Shown here in pieces: positions 43,301 to 53,800 of a stretch of DNA of 64,000 nt. The notes below the pieces were generated by a model. The model was not told the DNA's origin. It saw only the letters and a list, made by a program, of their open reading frames with translations, and searched no databases. The stretch lies in assembly GCA_963930775.1 (NCBI GenBank), contig OZ005704.1:5518001-5582000 (forward strand), read 5' to 3'. How positions within the stretch are numbered: position 1 is the first letter of the stretch; every line of letters begins with the position of its first letter. The position numbers and the translations under genes are program-made. The DNA is from Cliona cf. orientalis. Taxonomy: Eukaryota; Porifera; Demospongiae; Clionaida; Clionaidae.

Positions 43301-46300
43301 GAAGGCAAAGATTGAGCAGCATAGAGTGTCTCAGGGCATACAAGGTGAGGGAGTGTTATGGGCGGGTGCGTACAATTTTACACTGATGAAAAACATGGCC
43401 TCTATACTATAGGGGCCATTTAGTGTACCCCTATGCTGTTTGTTCCCAATAGTTACTATAGGGAACGAACAGTGTACCCCCACTGAAGGTGTCCTGTGTT
43501 ACTATAGGGGACAAACAGTGTACCCCTACACTGTTTGTCCCCTATAGTGTAGGGGGGCTCGACGCTAATATGGTCTGTATTGCATCCACGTTAACTGCCC
43601 AAGTATATAGGAGATGGACAGCGTATGGGTACACTGTTTGTCTCCTATGGTACTAAAGGAGGCTTTGTAGGGTTTAACCACTAGCACTATAACAGTTTTG
43701 TACTTAATCTCCATGTCAATGAGGACAAATTAGAGTAGTGCAATAACGTACTGCTAATTATAGTTAGAAAGTTATAGATCAATAGTGTCTGGCCTGGCTA
43801 CACGTTCTATTTCCTTAACAGTGGGAAAGGTATCGATGTGTCTCTTCTTAATGCAGTCCACAAAGAACGATCTCATACACTGCTATTTGAATTTTATCTT
43901 GCCAGATATTTTCCAGTGGCCAGGCTCACAGTGTACACGATCATAAAGAGGCCGCAGTCCACAGTGCCCTGTTGCTGCTGCACTCGTACCACCATCACTT
44001 TTGGAGTCTTCATCAGATGCCCATATAATATAACTCTCAGCTGCTGCTTCACTTAGTCGCTAATGGCTTTCAGATCGGATTCTCTCATGCCACACATACA
44101 TGTACATGCACACCAGCCAAGAAAAGTCACTCCTCAGCTGACGACCACCCATCAGTTATTTCAGAGGGTCTAGCTAACAAAGTCCAGAAGGGTCGCTTAA
44201 TAGGTCTACTGAATCCAAGTGACTACCCTATGCTCAAATCAGCAGCTTAGGCACTATACCCAGACAAATGGCATCTGATCCTAGTTCTTTCCCACCCGGC
44301 CGACACAAGTGTTAATGATGGAATATCGAAATCGCTCTGCCCCCTCAGCTATATGAAAATCCAGGACATGGTCAGGCATATCTTGAAATTAGGCCGCAGC
44401 TGCTTTAATTAGATGTTGACAGCGCATTTTGCAATGTGCCAGTCCACCCCCATGATCGCCCCCACTTGGAATCAGCAGCTTTCATAGATGCTGTATATAC
44501 TACCCTTTGGCCTGAAATCAGCCCCCAAAATTTTAATGTGGTTGCTGCTGCCCTCCGCTGGATCACTGCGCAAAGGGATGTAACTTACCTTACCATTTCC
44601 TGGATGATTTCATTACGGCCGCAGCCACAACGCACAAATGTTTGGGTAACCTCACATTGCTGCCTGCGACATCGACCTTAATTTACCTCTCTCTCTCCCC
44701 AAATGTGAGGGACCCTTGACAACTTTAGTGTTTTTGGGCATCGAATTTGACACAATTGCACTCGAGCTATGCCTGCCAGCACAAAAACTAGAACGACTAA
44801 AGTCCATAATTCAAAAATGGCATGACAAATTCTTTTCATAACCATAAACCTTTCTATAAAAGAAAGGAACTGGAGTTCCTTATCGGTCTACTTGATGCCA
44901 GTATTGTAGTTCGCCCAGGCCATACCTTCCACAGCTGTCTGATTAACCACCTCAAATCTTCCCACCACAGACAGGGCAACATCTTCATTCACCTTTACAA
45001 GGAAGCACAGTCTGATATTGTGTGGTGGCATTGTTTCATAGAGCATCAGAATGGTACTCTATGATGCTGGACGACCGTAAAGACCACCCAGATATGAAAT
45101 CACCATCCCCTCCAAAGCAGCCTATGATCCTACAGTGCATCTGAGCTTTGCAAACATTGCAGTTGACGATCCTTCCAAGCCTTCTATTATTCAAATGACC
45201 ATTAAACAATCAAAGACGGACCCATTCGGTCAGGGTGTGAATATATACCGGGGTTCTACAGGTACCACTCTTTGTCCAGTAACAGTTCTCTTAAATATTC
45301 TGCAAATAAGGAGAAATCATCCTGGTACCCTATTTCACTTCCGTGCATCTCAGCATATTGAGTGGTTAATTCTGGAATTGACACCTTCAGAATTGATATC
45401 AAATTTTGACATATCAAATTAGCAAAAATCACACCCAGTTGCTAGAATACTCTCAGCAGAGTCCCAGAAAATAGAATACCGTATGGTGGGTAATTTTCGT
45501 GGGGACTAATTTTCGTGGAAAGTCCGAAAAGGCTCTCAAAATTAATTTTTGTGGTTTTAAATTTCGTGACAGCAACCAGTCCAGGGGCGTGGCACTGCTG
45601 CACTAACGATGATGTAATCGATACAAGCGCTCACGATCTTCTTTGTTACTAAGCCATACCTACAGAGACTTGGACAAATAGAATGAGATATAAGAAATTA
45701 TCAGTGTCAAAGATGCTATCAGCTGGATGACAGTGGTTACTGTAGCTTGCTATACTGGAAAGTATTGGCCGCGCTGCCACGATGTTTGTGGCCACGCCCA
45801 TCATCATGGACTCGCATTGTACCATATCACTGTAGGCATTAATTTTCGTTGGTGGGAAATTTCGTGACTGCCAAGTCAACCACGAAAATAACGAAAATTA
45901 GCATCCCACGAAAATTACCCGCCATACGGTATTATTTTCCTACAGCCTCCTATAATACTATAGGGGACAAACAGTGTAGGGGTACACTGTTTGTCCCCTA
46001 TAGTAACACAGGACACCTTCAGTGGGGGTACACTGTTCGTTCCCTATAGTAACTAATGGGAACAAACAGCGTAGGGGTACACTAAATGGCCCCTATAGTA
46101 TAGAGACAGTGTTTTTCATCAGTGTAATTTTATCTTAACCCGTTATGGGCTGGAGTCTCAGTGTTATCATGTACACATGCATGCAGGCTTGACATATGGT
46201 ACGCAACCCAGTGGACCAGACCCCAAGGAGGAGGAGATGAAGAAGGAAATAGAAACTGAAAAAGCCAAGTAAGAGACTGTTTCTTCAGCAGCAATATTAC

Positions 46301-47661
46301 CAGCACGATAATGATTGTACAAGTGAAGGGGTGTGGAAAGTCCACAATTTCATGTATATAGATGGTTCCCACTATAATATAGAGACTGGAAGAAAAAAAT
46401 TACCTTCCTAAACTTTGATGCATCATTATGCACAGCTTCAAGGCACTGTATGGACAGCTAAGGGAACTGAAGACAGAGATAGAGCACATTCAGCACCTGC
46501 TGGAGAAAGCTAAGGTGAAGCTGCAGAAAGACTTTGAACAGTGGTGGAACCAGCAGTCCAGCAACTCAAAGGTATCAATCAACATTGCTGACTAAGCAAA
46601 ATTTAATAATAGTGAAATAGTCCATAATACACATGAAATCTGCATCCATTCTCAGGACCCGTCGTCCGCAAGGAGTGCTTGGTATACTCCCCCAACAAGT
46701 GGCTCCCCCTCTCGGCTTCAGCCCCACCCACCTCCAAGGCCTCCCTCCTCCTCCTCCTCCTCTGTCTCTGGTTCCACCTCCTCATCCCTACACGGCAGCC
46801 GGAGCCACTCTAGGTCAAGACACAGAAGCTCTCGGTCTTCTCATCGAACCATGGCTGCACAGTTCACACAACCTGGCCATGGCCAGCACTCAAGTGACAA
46901 ACCTACAACAGATTCTGTCACTACATCTTCATTCATGAGTAGTCTGAATGGAATAGGCTTGGTTGAGAGCAAGAGTTCGAGTCGGTTGTCATCTGCCGGG
47001 CGGAGTGGTGACGTGTCAACGTCCTCTGGTGTCGGCAGCAGTTTATCTTCCTCGGACTATCTCTATCAAAGTGGTAGCGGTGGTGGTGTGAAATCCTCTT
47101 CTTCAGTTACAGGGAATAATACTGGCAGTAGTAGGATAGCGAGACGACAACCTGATTCACTTCCAAGAGTGGGGACAGTGTCTGATCGAGATTCCCTATT
47201 GAACAGTCAGAGTTCAGGTCATGCCGTCACCAGTACTGCTCTCAGTCATCCAAAACCACTCTTTGATGTGGGAACGACTTCTTTGGATAGGTATGTTGGT
47301 TATGAGCATACATTATACTTCTAGACTTGTCCTAGCTTTTCAATGTTGCATATTGATGAGGATCAGCTGCAGCATACTCGTACAATTTATTACTGTAGTT
47401 GTTTGGAGAAACAGACTAGCACTCTATATATGACTAGCCAAAATTTTTATGATGTAATTGCTTGATTTCTAGGTCTCATTCATCTATTCCCCTGACTGGA
47501 GACTCAAGAGCTGATGCCGACATCATTGCCTTCTATAGAGCTAGGCAAAAACTCATACAGAAAGGTAAGCTTCGGCGAGCATGCTACCATGCACTACAGT
47601 CTTATACACATGCACTTCATCTCTGGCTATCAATCTTGTTTCAGAGCAATCGCCAAGGTGA
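38703..47661 (+). CDS. KIF6: Kinesin-9 family motor, KIF6-like
   Basis: Twenty-five exons chain in phase to 1,031 aa: 38703-38762, 38835-38944, 39056-39130, 39206-39248, 39332-39436, 39823-39932, 40064-40146, 40205-40251, 40366-40484, 40634-40721, 40810-40889, 41020-41083, 41135-41221, 41345-41448, 41520-41625, 41690-41757, 41868-42448, 42570-42666, 42737-42792, 43294-43344, 46187-46268, 46436-46571, 46656-47290, 47473-47564, 47645-47661. The N-terminal motor has P-loop GQTGSGKT, switch I STRSHCIFT (here from MNMASTRSHC), switch II LVDLAGSERV and neck FAQRVALVKNEA. A coiled coil follows, then long Ser-rich spacers (exons 17 and 23). The C-terminal SSIPLTGDS...ADIIAFYRARQ block is diagnostic for KIF6 over KIF9. 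By family it moves along microtubules, probably in cilia. A DIRS-like element occupies the intron before 46187. Intact. Confidence 0.92.
39490..39668. mobile_element. Foldback element in a KIF6-like intron
   Basis: About 175 bases form one long imperfect hairpin: AAACAAACAAAGATTCTTTG and CAAGTT/AACTTAA blocks on the left mirror those on the right. The centre is CTAGATGCTCTAGTCATCC with its inverse. Non-coding; probably a miniature transposon. Confidence 0.7.
40287..40330 (+). repeat. (GA)n microsatellite in a KIF6-like intron
   Basis: A near-perfect GA repeat of about 44 bases just upstream of the exon at 40366. Confidence 0.85.
42807..43248. mobile_element. CCGTA-ended element, 'gtccggataattagag' type
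   Basis: It runs from TACCGTATTACCTCTAATTT to the inverse end ATTAGAGACAATACGGTA, inside a KIF6-like intron. The interior has an open frame of 66 codons (42903-43103, with MRRYLELPVHGGKENN and KKQLSIANFAR) that could be a transposase or captured-gene remnant. No domain is identified. Confidence 0.75.
43371..46129. mobile_element. Decayed DIRS-like retroelement between long inverted repeats
   Basis: It occupies a KIF6-like intron. Ends at 43371-43640 and about 45950-46129 are inverted copies made of short units such as GGGGACAAACAGTGTACCCC. The interior, on the plus strand across several frames with stops, shows reverse-transcriptase/RNase H-like traces (NVPVHPHDR region 44430-44480, LPFGLKSAPK at about 44507, VFLGIEFDT at about 44730). 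A tyrosine-recombinase-like block follows (45135-45300, with IKQSKTDPFGQG and LCPVTVLLNIL). RT followed by a tyrosine recombinase, with inverted repeats, defines the DIRS group. No intact product is possible. A CCGTA-ended element (45477) has inserted near the right end. Confidence 0.65.
45477..45931. mobile_element. CCGTA-ended element, 'ttttcgtgg' type, nested in the DIRS-like element
   Basis: It runs from TACCGTATGGTGGGTAATTT to the inverse AAATTACCCGCCATACGGTA, with alternating 'attttcgtgg'/'ccacgaaaat' units inside both ends. Non-coding centre of about 250 bases. Confidence 0.8.
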
Positions 47662-47890
47662 AGAGCAATCAATAATTGAGATACAAATCCCATACCAATC
47701 AGTATAGGAGATAGGGGATAAAAACACAGGATCATGACTGTATATTCAGCAAGTGTAATAATAATTATTATGTGTACAACAAATTTAACGTTGATGTGGT
47801 AAATGATAACTGATGTGTGTTAATGCAATAGTAATGTTATACAAGGGTGCTGCATAGTGGATTGTAGGGGTCACTATGAGCAAGTAGCTG

Positions 47891-48060
47891 TTAACGTTTT
47901 CTCATCTTTTTATTGGCAATGAATTGTTTTGCCTCAGAGAGCAGTTCATCAATGTCATTGTCATCGTCATTGGCTGCTACTCCAGTGGGTGGGGCTACAG
48001 GGGGAGGGGCCCAATCCGAGTCCTCAGATTCCCCTCCATAACTGCTACTACCCACCGACT
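47891..48060 (-). CDS. Probable terminal exon of an unidentified minus-strand gene
   Basis: On the minus strand a pyrimidine-rich acceptor (CTTCAG) at 48061 opens 55 codons. They are acidic, then proline-rich, then basic (GGESEDSDWAPPPVAPP, NDIDELLSEAKQFIANKK), ending at TAA 47891. It is convergent with the KIF6-like gene, whose stop is 230 bases away. I could not find upstream exons before the decayed gene at 49 kb. The protein is not recognised. It may be a relic. Confidence 0.4.
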
Positions 48061-48120
48061 CTGAAGACAGTAATATGGTAGTTGAAGAAAGTATAATCAT
48101 AGATCGGAGTATGGTAGATC

Positions 48121-48989
48121 TTATCCAATGGTTCCCAGTTGTTTTGTGACATTAGAATGGACAACGTCATGGGGGTGGGGGCTATATATTCTGTATGATA
48201 AGTTCCTTATGCAATAATAATGGATCATATGCCAGTATAAGGGACCTGGGCAATTAAAATGGCGTGGTCACATAACATGCACCACACTTATGACTTTGAT
48301 GTGGTTTAGGGGGCGTATCCCCACCTTACGCTCACACAATTAAGGTCGTGCCGTATAAGTCAGTCAGTCTACGTAGCTACTGAGAGTAAGTACATGTAAA
48401 TCACGTGTTGCATTTTATGATTGAAATCAATTTTATTATCAATAAGTAGATTACCAGATCATTTTGGCATAAGATAAATGAGTATAATGCATAATATATT
48501 ATTATAATTTTTGGTTAAATGATTGGTATAAGGTATGATAGGTTAAATAGTTGGTGATAATTGATACATGGTTAAGTTAAATATTTGATTTGAAAATTAA
48601 ATGATCATGAGATTAGCATAAGAGGTATAAATGATAGTGGTAGCTAGAGGAAATAAGATCAATGAAAGTCAGATCTCGAGTAATAAAAGTGAAAAATAGC
48701 AACATGGAGTGCAAAATAATATAGTGAGAAATAGCAATGAAAAATGGATAGATAACTATAATAGCAACAAAGAAGAAAGTAGCAACATATTAAATTTTAT
48801 ATAAATGGATAGGCAACATCGGTGAGGAATATAGCAACATTATTGAATGACAGGCAATATACTATGAGAAGTGGCGACATACAGACAACATACAGTGAGA
48901 AATAGTTTACTATTGAATGATAAGCAACATACAGTGAGGAGTAGCAACATAGAGACAACAGATAGTGAGAAATAGTTTCAAGTTTGCTT
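48121..48989. other. AT-rich gap with degenerate short repeats
   Basis: I see no gene here. From about 48700 to 48975 the plus strand is a run of imperfect units mixing 'agcaacat', 'gacaacata' and 'cagtgagaaatag', repeated six or more times with drift. This is a decayed tandem array. The left half (48121-48700) shows nothing beyond AT-richness. Confidence 0.55.
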
Positions 48990-50000
48990 ATTAATTTCTC
49001 ATTACTCCAGTGAGGATGTGGTATTCATTGTACGCAGCATCAAATGAGGGTGCAGTAAGCAGATTTTCTGCCGTGACTGGATTGTTTCTGGTTATCGCTT
49101 GTAGCATGTCTTGGTAAGCTCTGATGGTTACGTGTTGTAGATTATATCTGCTCCTTCAAGGAACAATTTTGCAGTCTACTTCGTAGCATGCAATTCTTGA
49201 GTGGTGTTGCAGAGGTCGCATGTGGAAATGTTCCCTTGCTGAGATGACAACTATCCCTTTTTGCAATGCAAACATACTGATGTAAATGTTTTCCAGTTGA
49301 TGCACACCAATGACTTTAGCACCCACCAGGACGTCATCTGCTTCGTGATCACTATCTTCAGTCTCACTTACGTCACTCAGGTCGTCGATGGCTGTATGGA
49401 AGCTCCAGATGCTGGGAGTGAAAGGTTGGTTTACCCTTTGAAGCTTCGAACGACGATTCTGTTGAATTGGTACGACTCTCCAAGGTTGAGGCTGTCAACA
49501 TCTTTTTCCCACATTGTGAGAGTAGCTGATCCCGTGTCATCTTTGATGGTTATGTCTTGTTTGGTTTTCCCACCACCTACCATCTGTGGTTCCGTTTGTT
49601 TCGTTACGACAGCTCTGCAAATGACTCTGTCATACTCTTCGAGGCTACTAAGTTCCTTCAGTTTGATCCTTTGAGCTCCTAGAGACTGAGTGCTCAAGTC
49701 AGTAGGGCTGCATGAGATCGAAGCATGGGGAAGAAGGAGAAATTTTTGTATAGTCTTTAATTGCCACTTCTAGTTTCTGGTTGGTTTGGTTGAATTGGAT
49801 GCGGCAGCCTTCTAGTGTCACTGGTCAATTCATTTTGTAGTACGATTCCATTACTTCTCTTTTATATGCATAATTTTCGAAAGCCAAGAAGCCTTATACC
49901 ATCAGTTAGTTCACCATCGAAGTACCTCCCTGATTTTCTGGGTGGTGAAAGGGATGCTACGAGGGCATCAACAGTAGTGTTGGGAGCTGGTGATTCGATT
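48990..50000 (-). pseudogene. Decayed OB-fold / zinc-ribbon (RPA-like) protein gene
   Basis: The fragments read leftwards on the minus strand and shift frame repeatedly. Segment about 49990-49870 reads SPPRKSGRYFDGELTDG. The clearest part (49431-49697) reads RIKLKELSSLEEYDRV...TIKDDTGSATLTMWEKDVDSL, an OB-fold signature as in replication protein A large subunits. Further on, CLHCKKG and CDLCNTTQELHATK form a CxxC...CxxC ribbon, with a stop between them. The final piece reads RAYQDMLQAITRNNPVTAENLL. At least three frame changes and internal stops make it non-functional. RPA-like proteins occur as host genes and in Helitron-type transposons; which source applies is open. Confidence 0.55.
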
Positions 50001-50034
50001 TTACTTGGACTCAGGGACAGCTTGTTTTTCTTTC

Positions 50035-50160
50035 TTGATCTTAATTACAGTGCAACAAGGCCAAGATCAAGAGGAGTCAGATTGAAAATCATGACTTATG
50101 TTAAATTTCATTTCCATGTATTGTCTATCATGTATCATCCTTCATACAGATCATGTGTAC
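50035..50160 (+). repeat. Copy of a gene tail also found before the second NACHT-LRR gene
   Basis: The block from about 50045 (AGTGCAACAAGGCCAAGATC then AAGAGGAG...CAGATTGA, AAAATCATGA) is repeated with small changes at about 61419-61490. Both copies lie 0.6-0.8 kb upstream of a NACHT-LRR start. At 61 kb it follows DCAF6-like exons, so it is probably the 3' end of that gene. Confidence 0.6.
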
Positions 50161-50169
50161 TTTGGCAGT

Positions 50170-50200
<31 letters not shown>
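50170..50200 (+). repeat. Poly-G run (31 G)
   Basis: An uninterrupted G homopolymer between the duplicated gene tail and the NACHT-LRR gene. Its exact length is uncertain in any assembly. Confidence 0.9.
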
Positions 50201-50822
50201 CGTACAACACCGGGTGTGCATGTGTTTGTCTGTGCCCAATCACGATTAGTGTACCTACCCTTGCATGCATGTAATGTAATGGTTTTGTTGTTTTTATTAT
50301 AATTATTGCACCTGTAGCCTATCGAATTCATGTGATTAGCCGTGATTAGCTAGAGGCCAATAACGAAAAACTAGCAAACGAATGCTAAATTAGACGATCT
50401 TTACCTACTTTCAGATGCAAAATGTGGTCTGGGAACGAGACTAAATTAATACTTCTTGCGCTCGCGTTCCCAGCTATCGTTCCGCCCGGGAACCGGAACG
50501 AGACTATGTGTGCTTATCCTTTTTTTGAGTGCCTCGACCAACTACATAAACTAGTAAGTTATCATTTGTTCACAACTCTCACCATATGCATAATACCGGT
50601 ATTATCTCTGTTGTCCATCATACAATAGGAAGAAACTACTTGCGTCATCGGGAAGAAATCGCTTAGCTGTTCTGGCAGTCGACCGTGCATGCTATTAAAT
50701 CAGTACAATTTGAAGTTGAGTTAACCCTGTATCTATTTTAATGTGATAATCAAAGTTGGTGTGTAACAGTCAAACTATCAGAACGTAAGGATAATTTATA
50801 GAATAGTAGTTATAGTATATCC

Positions 50823-53800
50823 ATGGATCAGTCTGAAGCTGTGAAAGATTTTTTACGGAAGATCAAACTAAAATACAGGGAGAAACGACTCAATGATGAG
50901 GAGCAGTTGTTTCCATTAAAAAAACTGGTCAGGTTAGAGTTAGTGGAGGGGGAACAAAGACAGGGATATGCTGCTGGCCAAACAAGAGGTAGAGACAACC
51001 ATGCCATCAAGCGAACCCCTCTCACGGCTTATTCTGATATCTTGAAGGCTAAGGATGGTGACTCAGTTAGAAAGGTCCTTGTAGAAGGTGATGCTGGAAT
51101 AGGCAAGACCACTCTCTGTACAGCTCTCTCTAAGGACTGGGCAAATGGAGAGTTATTTCAAGAATTCAATATGCTTCTCTTATTATACCTTCGTCAGAAG
51201 AAAATAGCATCAGCTCGCTCACTCTTAGGTTTGCTTAAGGCTCTACACCCTAGTTCTGAAGTCTGTGAATCAATAGCTAAATATATTCAGGGTCAGGAGT
51301 ACAAGGTGCTTATCATTGCTGATGGCTGGGATGAGCTTAGTAAAGAGGATAGTAGCAAAAAGTTATTTTTATATGAGTTTTTGTTTGGTGAAACTTACTG
51401 TGTATCTGTCATAGTGACATCCAGACCTTATGCTTCTGTTTCACTTCGTCGCCTTCCATGCATTGATCGGTTAATTGAGGTGTGTGGGTTTAGTAAGGAT
51501 AATATTAAAAAATTCATTGACTGTAAGTTTGTCAAAGAAGCGGATAAGGGTAGTGGTCTCTTAGAGCAGTTGGAGGGTAACCCTCTAGTTAAGAGTATAT
51601 GTAGTGTTCCCCTCAACTGTGCCAGTGTCTGTCATTTATGGGACTGTCTTGGTGGAGTTCTACCCACCACCATGACAGGGTTCTACACAAAAATCATTTT
51701 GAATATTATTTGGCGTAATATGCGGAAAAAAGAAGAATATGAAGACTTTCACTCTTTGTCTCATTTTGATGCTTTACCCGAGCCCTTAAAGCAACCTTGG
51801 TCAAATTTGTGTGAGCTTGCTTTTCAAACACTTTCTGAGGACAAAATTGTCTTCTCTTATGAAGATTTAAGCAGAAAATTTCAAAATTTAACTACGGATA
51901 GTGCTGAGGTACGTTATTTTGGTTTGCTTCAGTCTGCTGAGCCTATATTGGTAGATGGTCATGGAGTATCGTTTCACTTTCTCCATCTGACCTTTCAGGA
52001 GTACCTTGCTGCCCTGCACATTGTGAGGCAGCCAACAGACAAACAGCTTCAGCTCTGTCAGTTGTATGCTGGGTCAAAGCGCTTTAGAATGGTCTGGAGA
52101 TTCTTCTTTGGTATCAAATTTGTCATCTATAAGCAAGCAGTTGACTTAAGGGCACTAACTGCACTCCTGAACAAGTACAAGTCAAGGTATAACTATGTGT
52201 TGCTATTTTGCCATTTTGCTCTCGAAGCCAATCAGAGAAATGTAAACACTCTAATTACATCAAAAATTATTGAAGATGCCTGTTATAATGTTTGGTTTCA
52301 AGCTCACACTGCTTTTGACTTTGCTGCTGTTATTCATGTTTTAGCAAATCTTCAGGATTGTAGTGATATTAATATAGGTCTCAGTAACTGTGGCCTGGGA
52401 GATGAACAAATTGCAGCATTAATGTCTGCTTTGGCTGGTGAACACAGAATGTTGCATGTAAAGAAGCTGGCCCTCAGTGCATGTAGTAACAAGTTAAGTG
52501 ACCAGAGCTTAGCTGATCTCTTTGATGGAGCATCACCTGCTTTTAATCAATCTCTGTGGTATGTCAATCTACACAATAATAAGTCTATTGGTCCAAAGAC
52601 TATTAATTCACTAACAAGGGTACTAGCTGAATCACTCTTAGTGGCTAGTAAGGCGTGTGGTTATGGTGATGATGATGATGATGATGACGATTATTACTAC
52701 GGGTATACATGTACATATCTTGTTCTAGATAACTGTTCTCTTGGAGTAGGTGGTATTAGTGCGCTGGCAGATGCACTATGTGCTGATAGACTAGCCTATC
52801 TACACCAATTGTCTCTTGACAGATCTCTTACTGATGATGCAAACACCAATGCTAAGTTGATACTTGCTTTAGGATCAGGTCACTGCAGTAGATTAAAACT
52901 ACTTAATCTCTCTAGAAACAACTTGGGTGTACCTGGTGGAAATGCCCTCGGAGAGATCTTGCCATGCCTCCATAGTGGACTATCCTTGATTCTGGAGGAG
53001 ACTATGCTTGGTGATGAGGGTATTTCTGCCTTAGTTCAAAATTTGAATGATGCAGTATTGTCTGAATTGACTTTGAGCAGCAATGATATCCAAGTTGCTG
53101 GTATATCACGTCTGGCTGAGAGTGTGTGTACAGGAAGTATTAAACTGTATGATTATACCTTCCATCTAGGAAATAACCCACTTGGATTAGGAGGAGTTAT
53201 ATCTGTGGTCAAAATACTTACAAGTGACCAGCCATACAGCATTCATCTATCTGGATGTCAGTTGACAACAGCTGGAGGGATTGCCACAAACCCTTACTTT
53301 CTTAATGCTGTAGATGTACAACGGTTCATTTGTAGTCAGCAGCTACAGACAACTCGTTCGGTTTATGAGTTTATGGTTGGTAACAATAACTTCAGTGGAG
53401 AGGGCATTCACATTCTAGCTGCCTTTATGTATGCTTGTCCATGTATGAAACATCTGTTTTGTAGTAGCTGTGGAATCACTTCCAATGATCTTGAACAGCT
53501 TTTTATTCTGCTTTCTGAGCTAAAGCTAAAGTTGCCGTATCTTAATGTATGGGGTCTCGATCATAATGACATTGATGATCGTGGAGTATCTGCCCTGATT
53601 CAACGCCTGTCAATGTTCCCAAAGTTGACATACATACGTTTAGTTGGCAACACCCGTGTCAGTCCTGGGATGTTGAAAACACTAGAGGAGAATCTGGATA
53701 CAGGAAAGGTACATTAAAAGAACTTGTGTGTATCATTAATTATGCCCGTAATCACTGTTTAGACTACAAATTAATGTATACCTTGTAGAATTCCTCTGGC

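Noticed and set aside
43800-45420. Exogenous retrovirus or LTR element
   Set aside because: There are no LTR direct repeats and no envelope-like or protease-like region. The inverted ends and tyrosine-recombinase trace fit DIRS better.
48700-48975. CRISPR array
   Set aside because: The repeats are degenerate and irregularly spaced, and the DNA is clearly animal. It is a decayed tandem repeat.
49815-50249. 144-residue plus-strand frame
   Set aside because: It overlaps the decayed OB-fold fragments on the minus strand and runs into the poly-G tract. It has no recognisable product.
50128-50331. Minus-strand frame with ten prolines
   Set aside because: It is produced by the 31-base poly-G run and has no other support.
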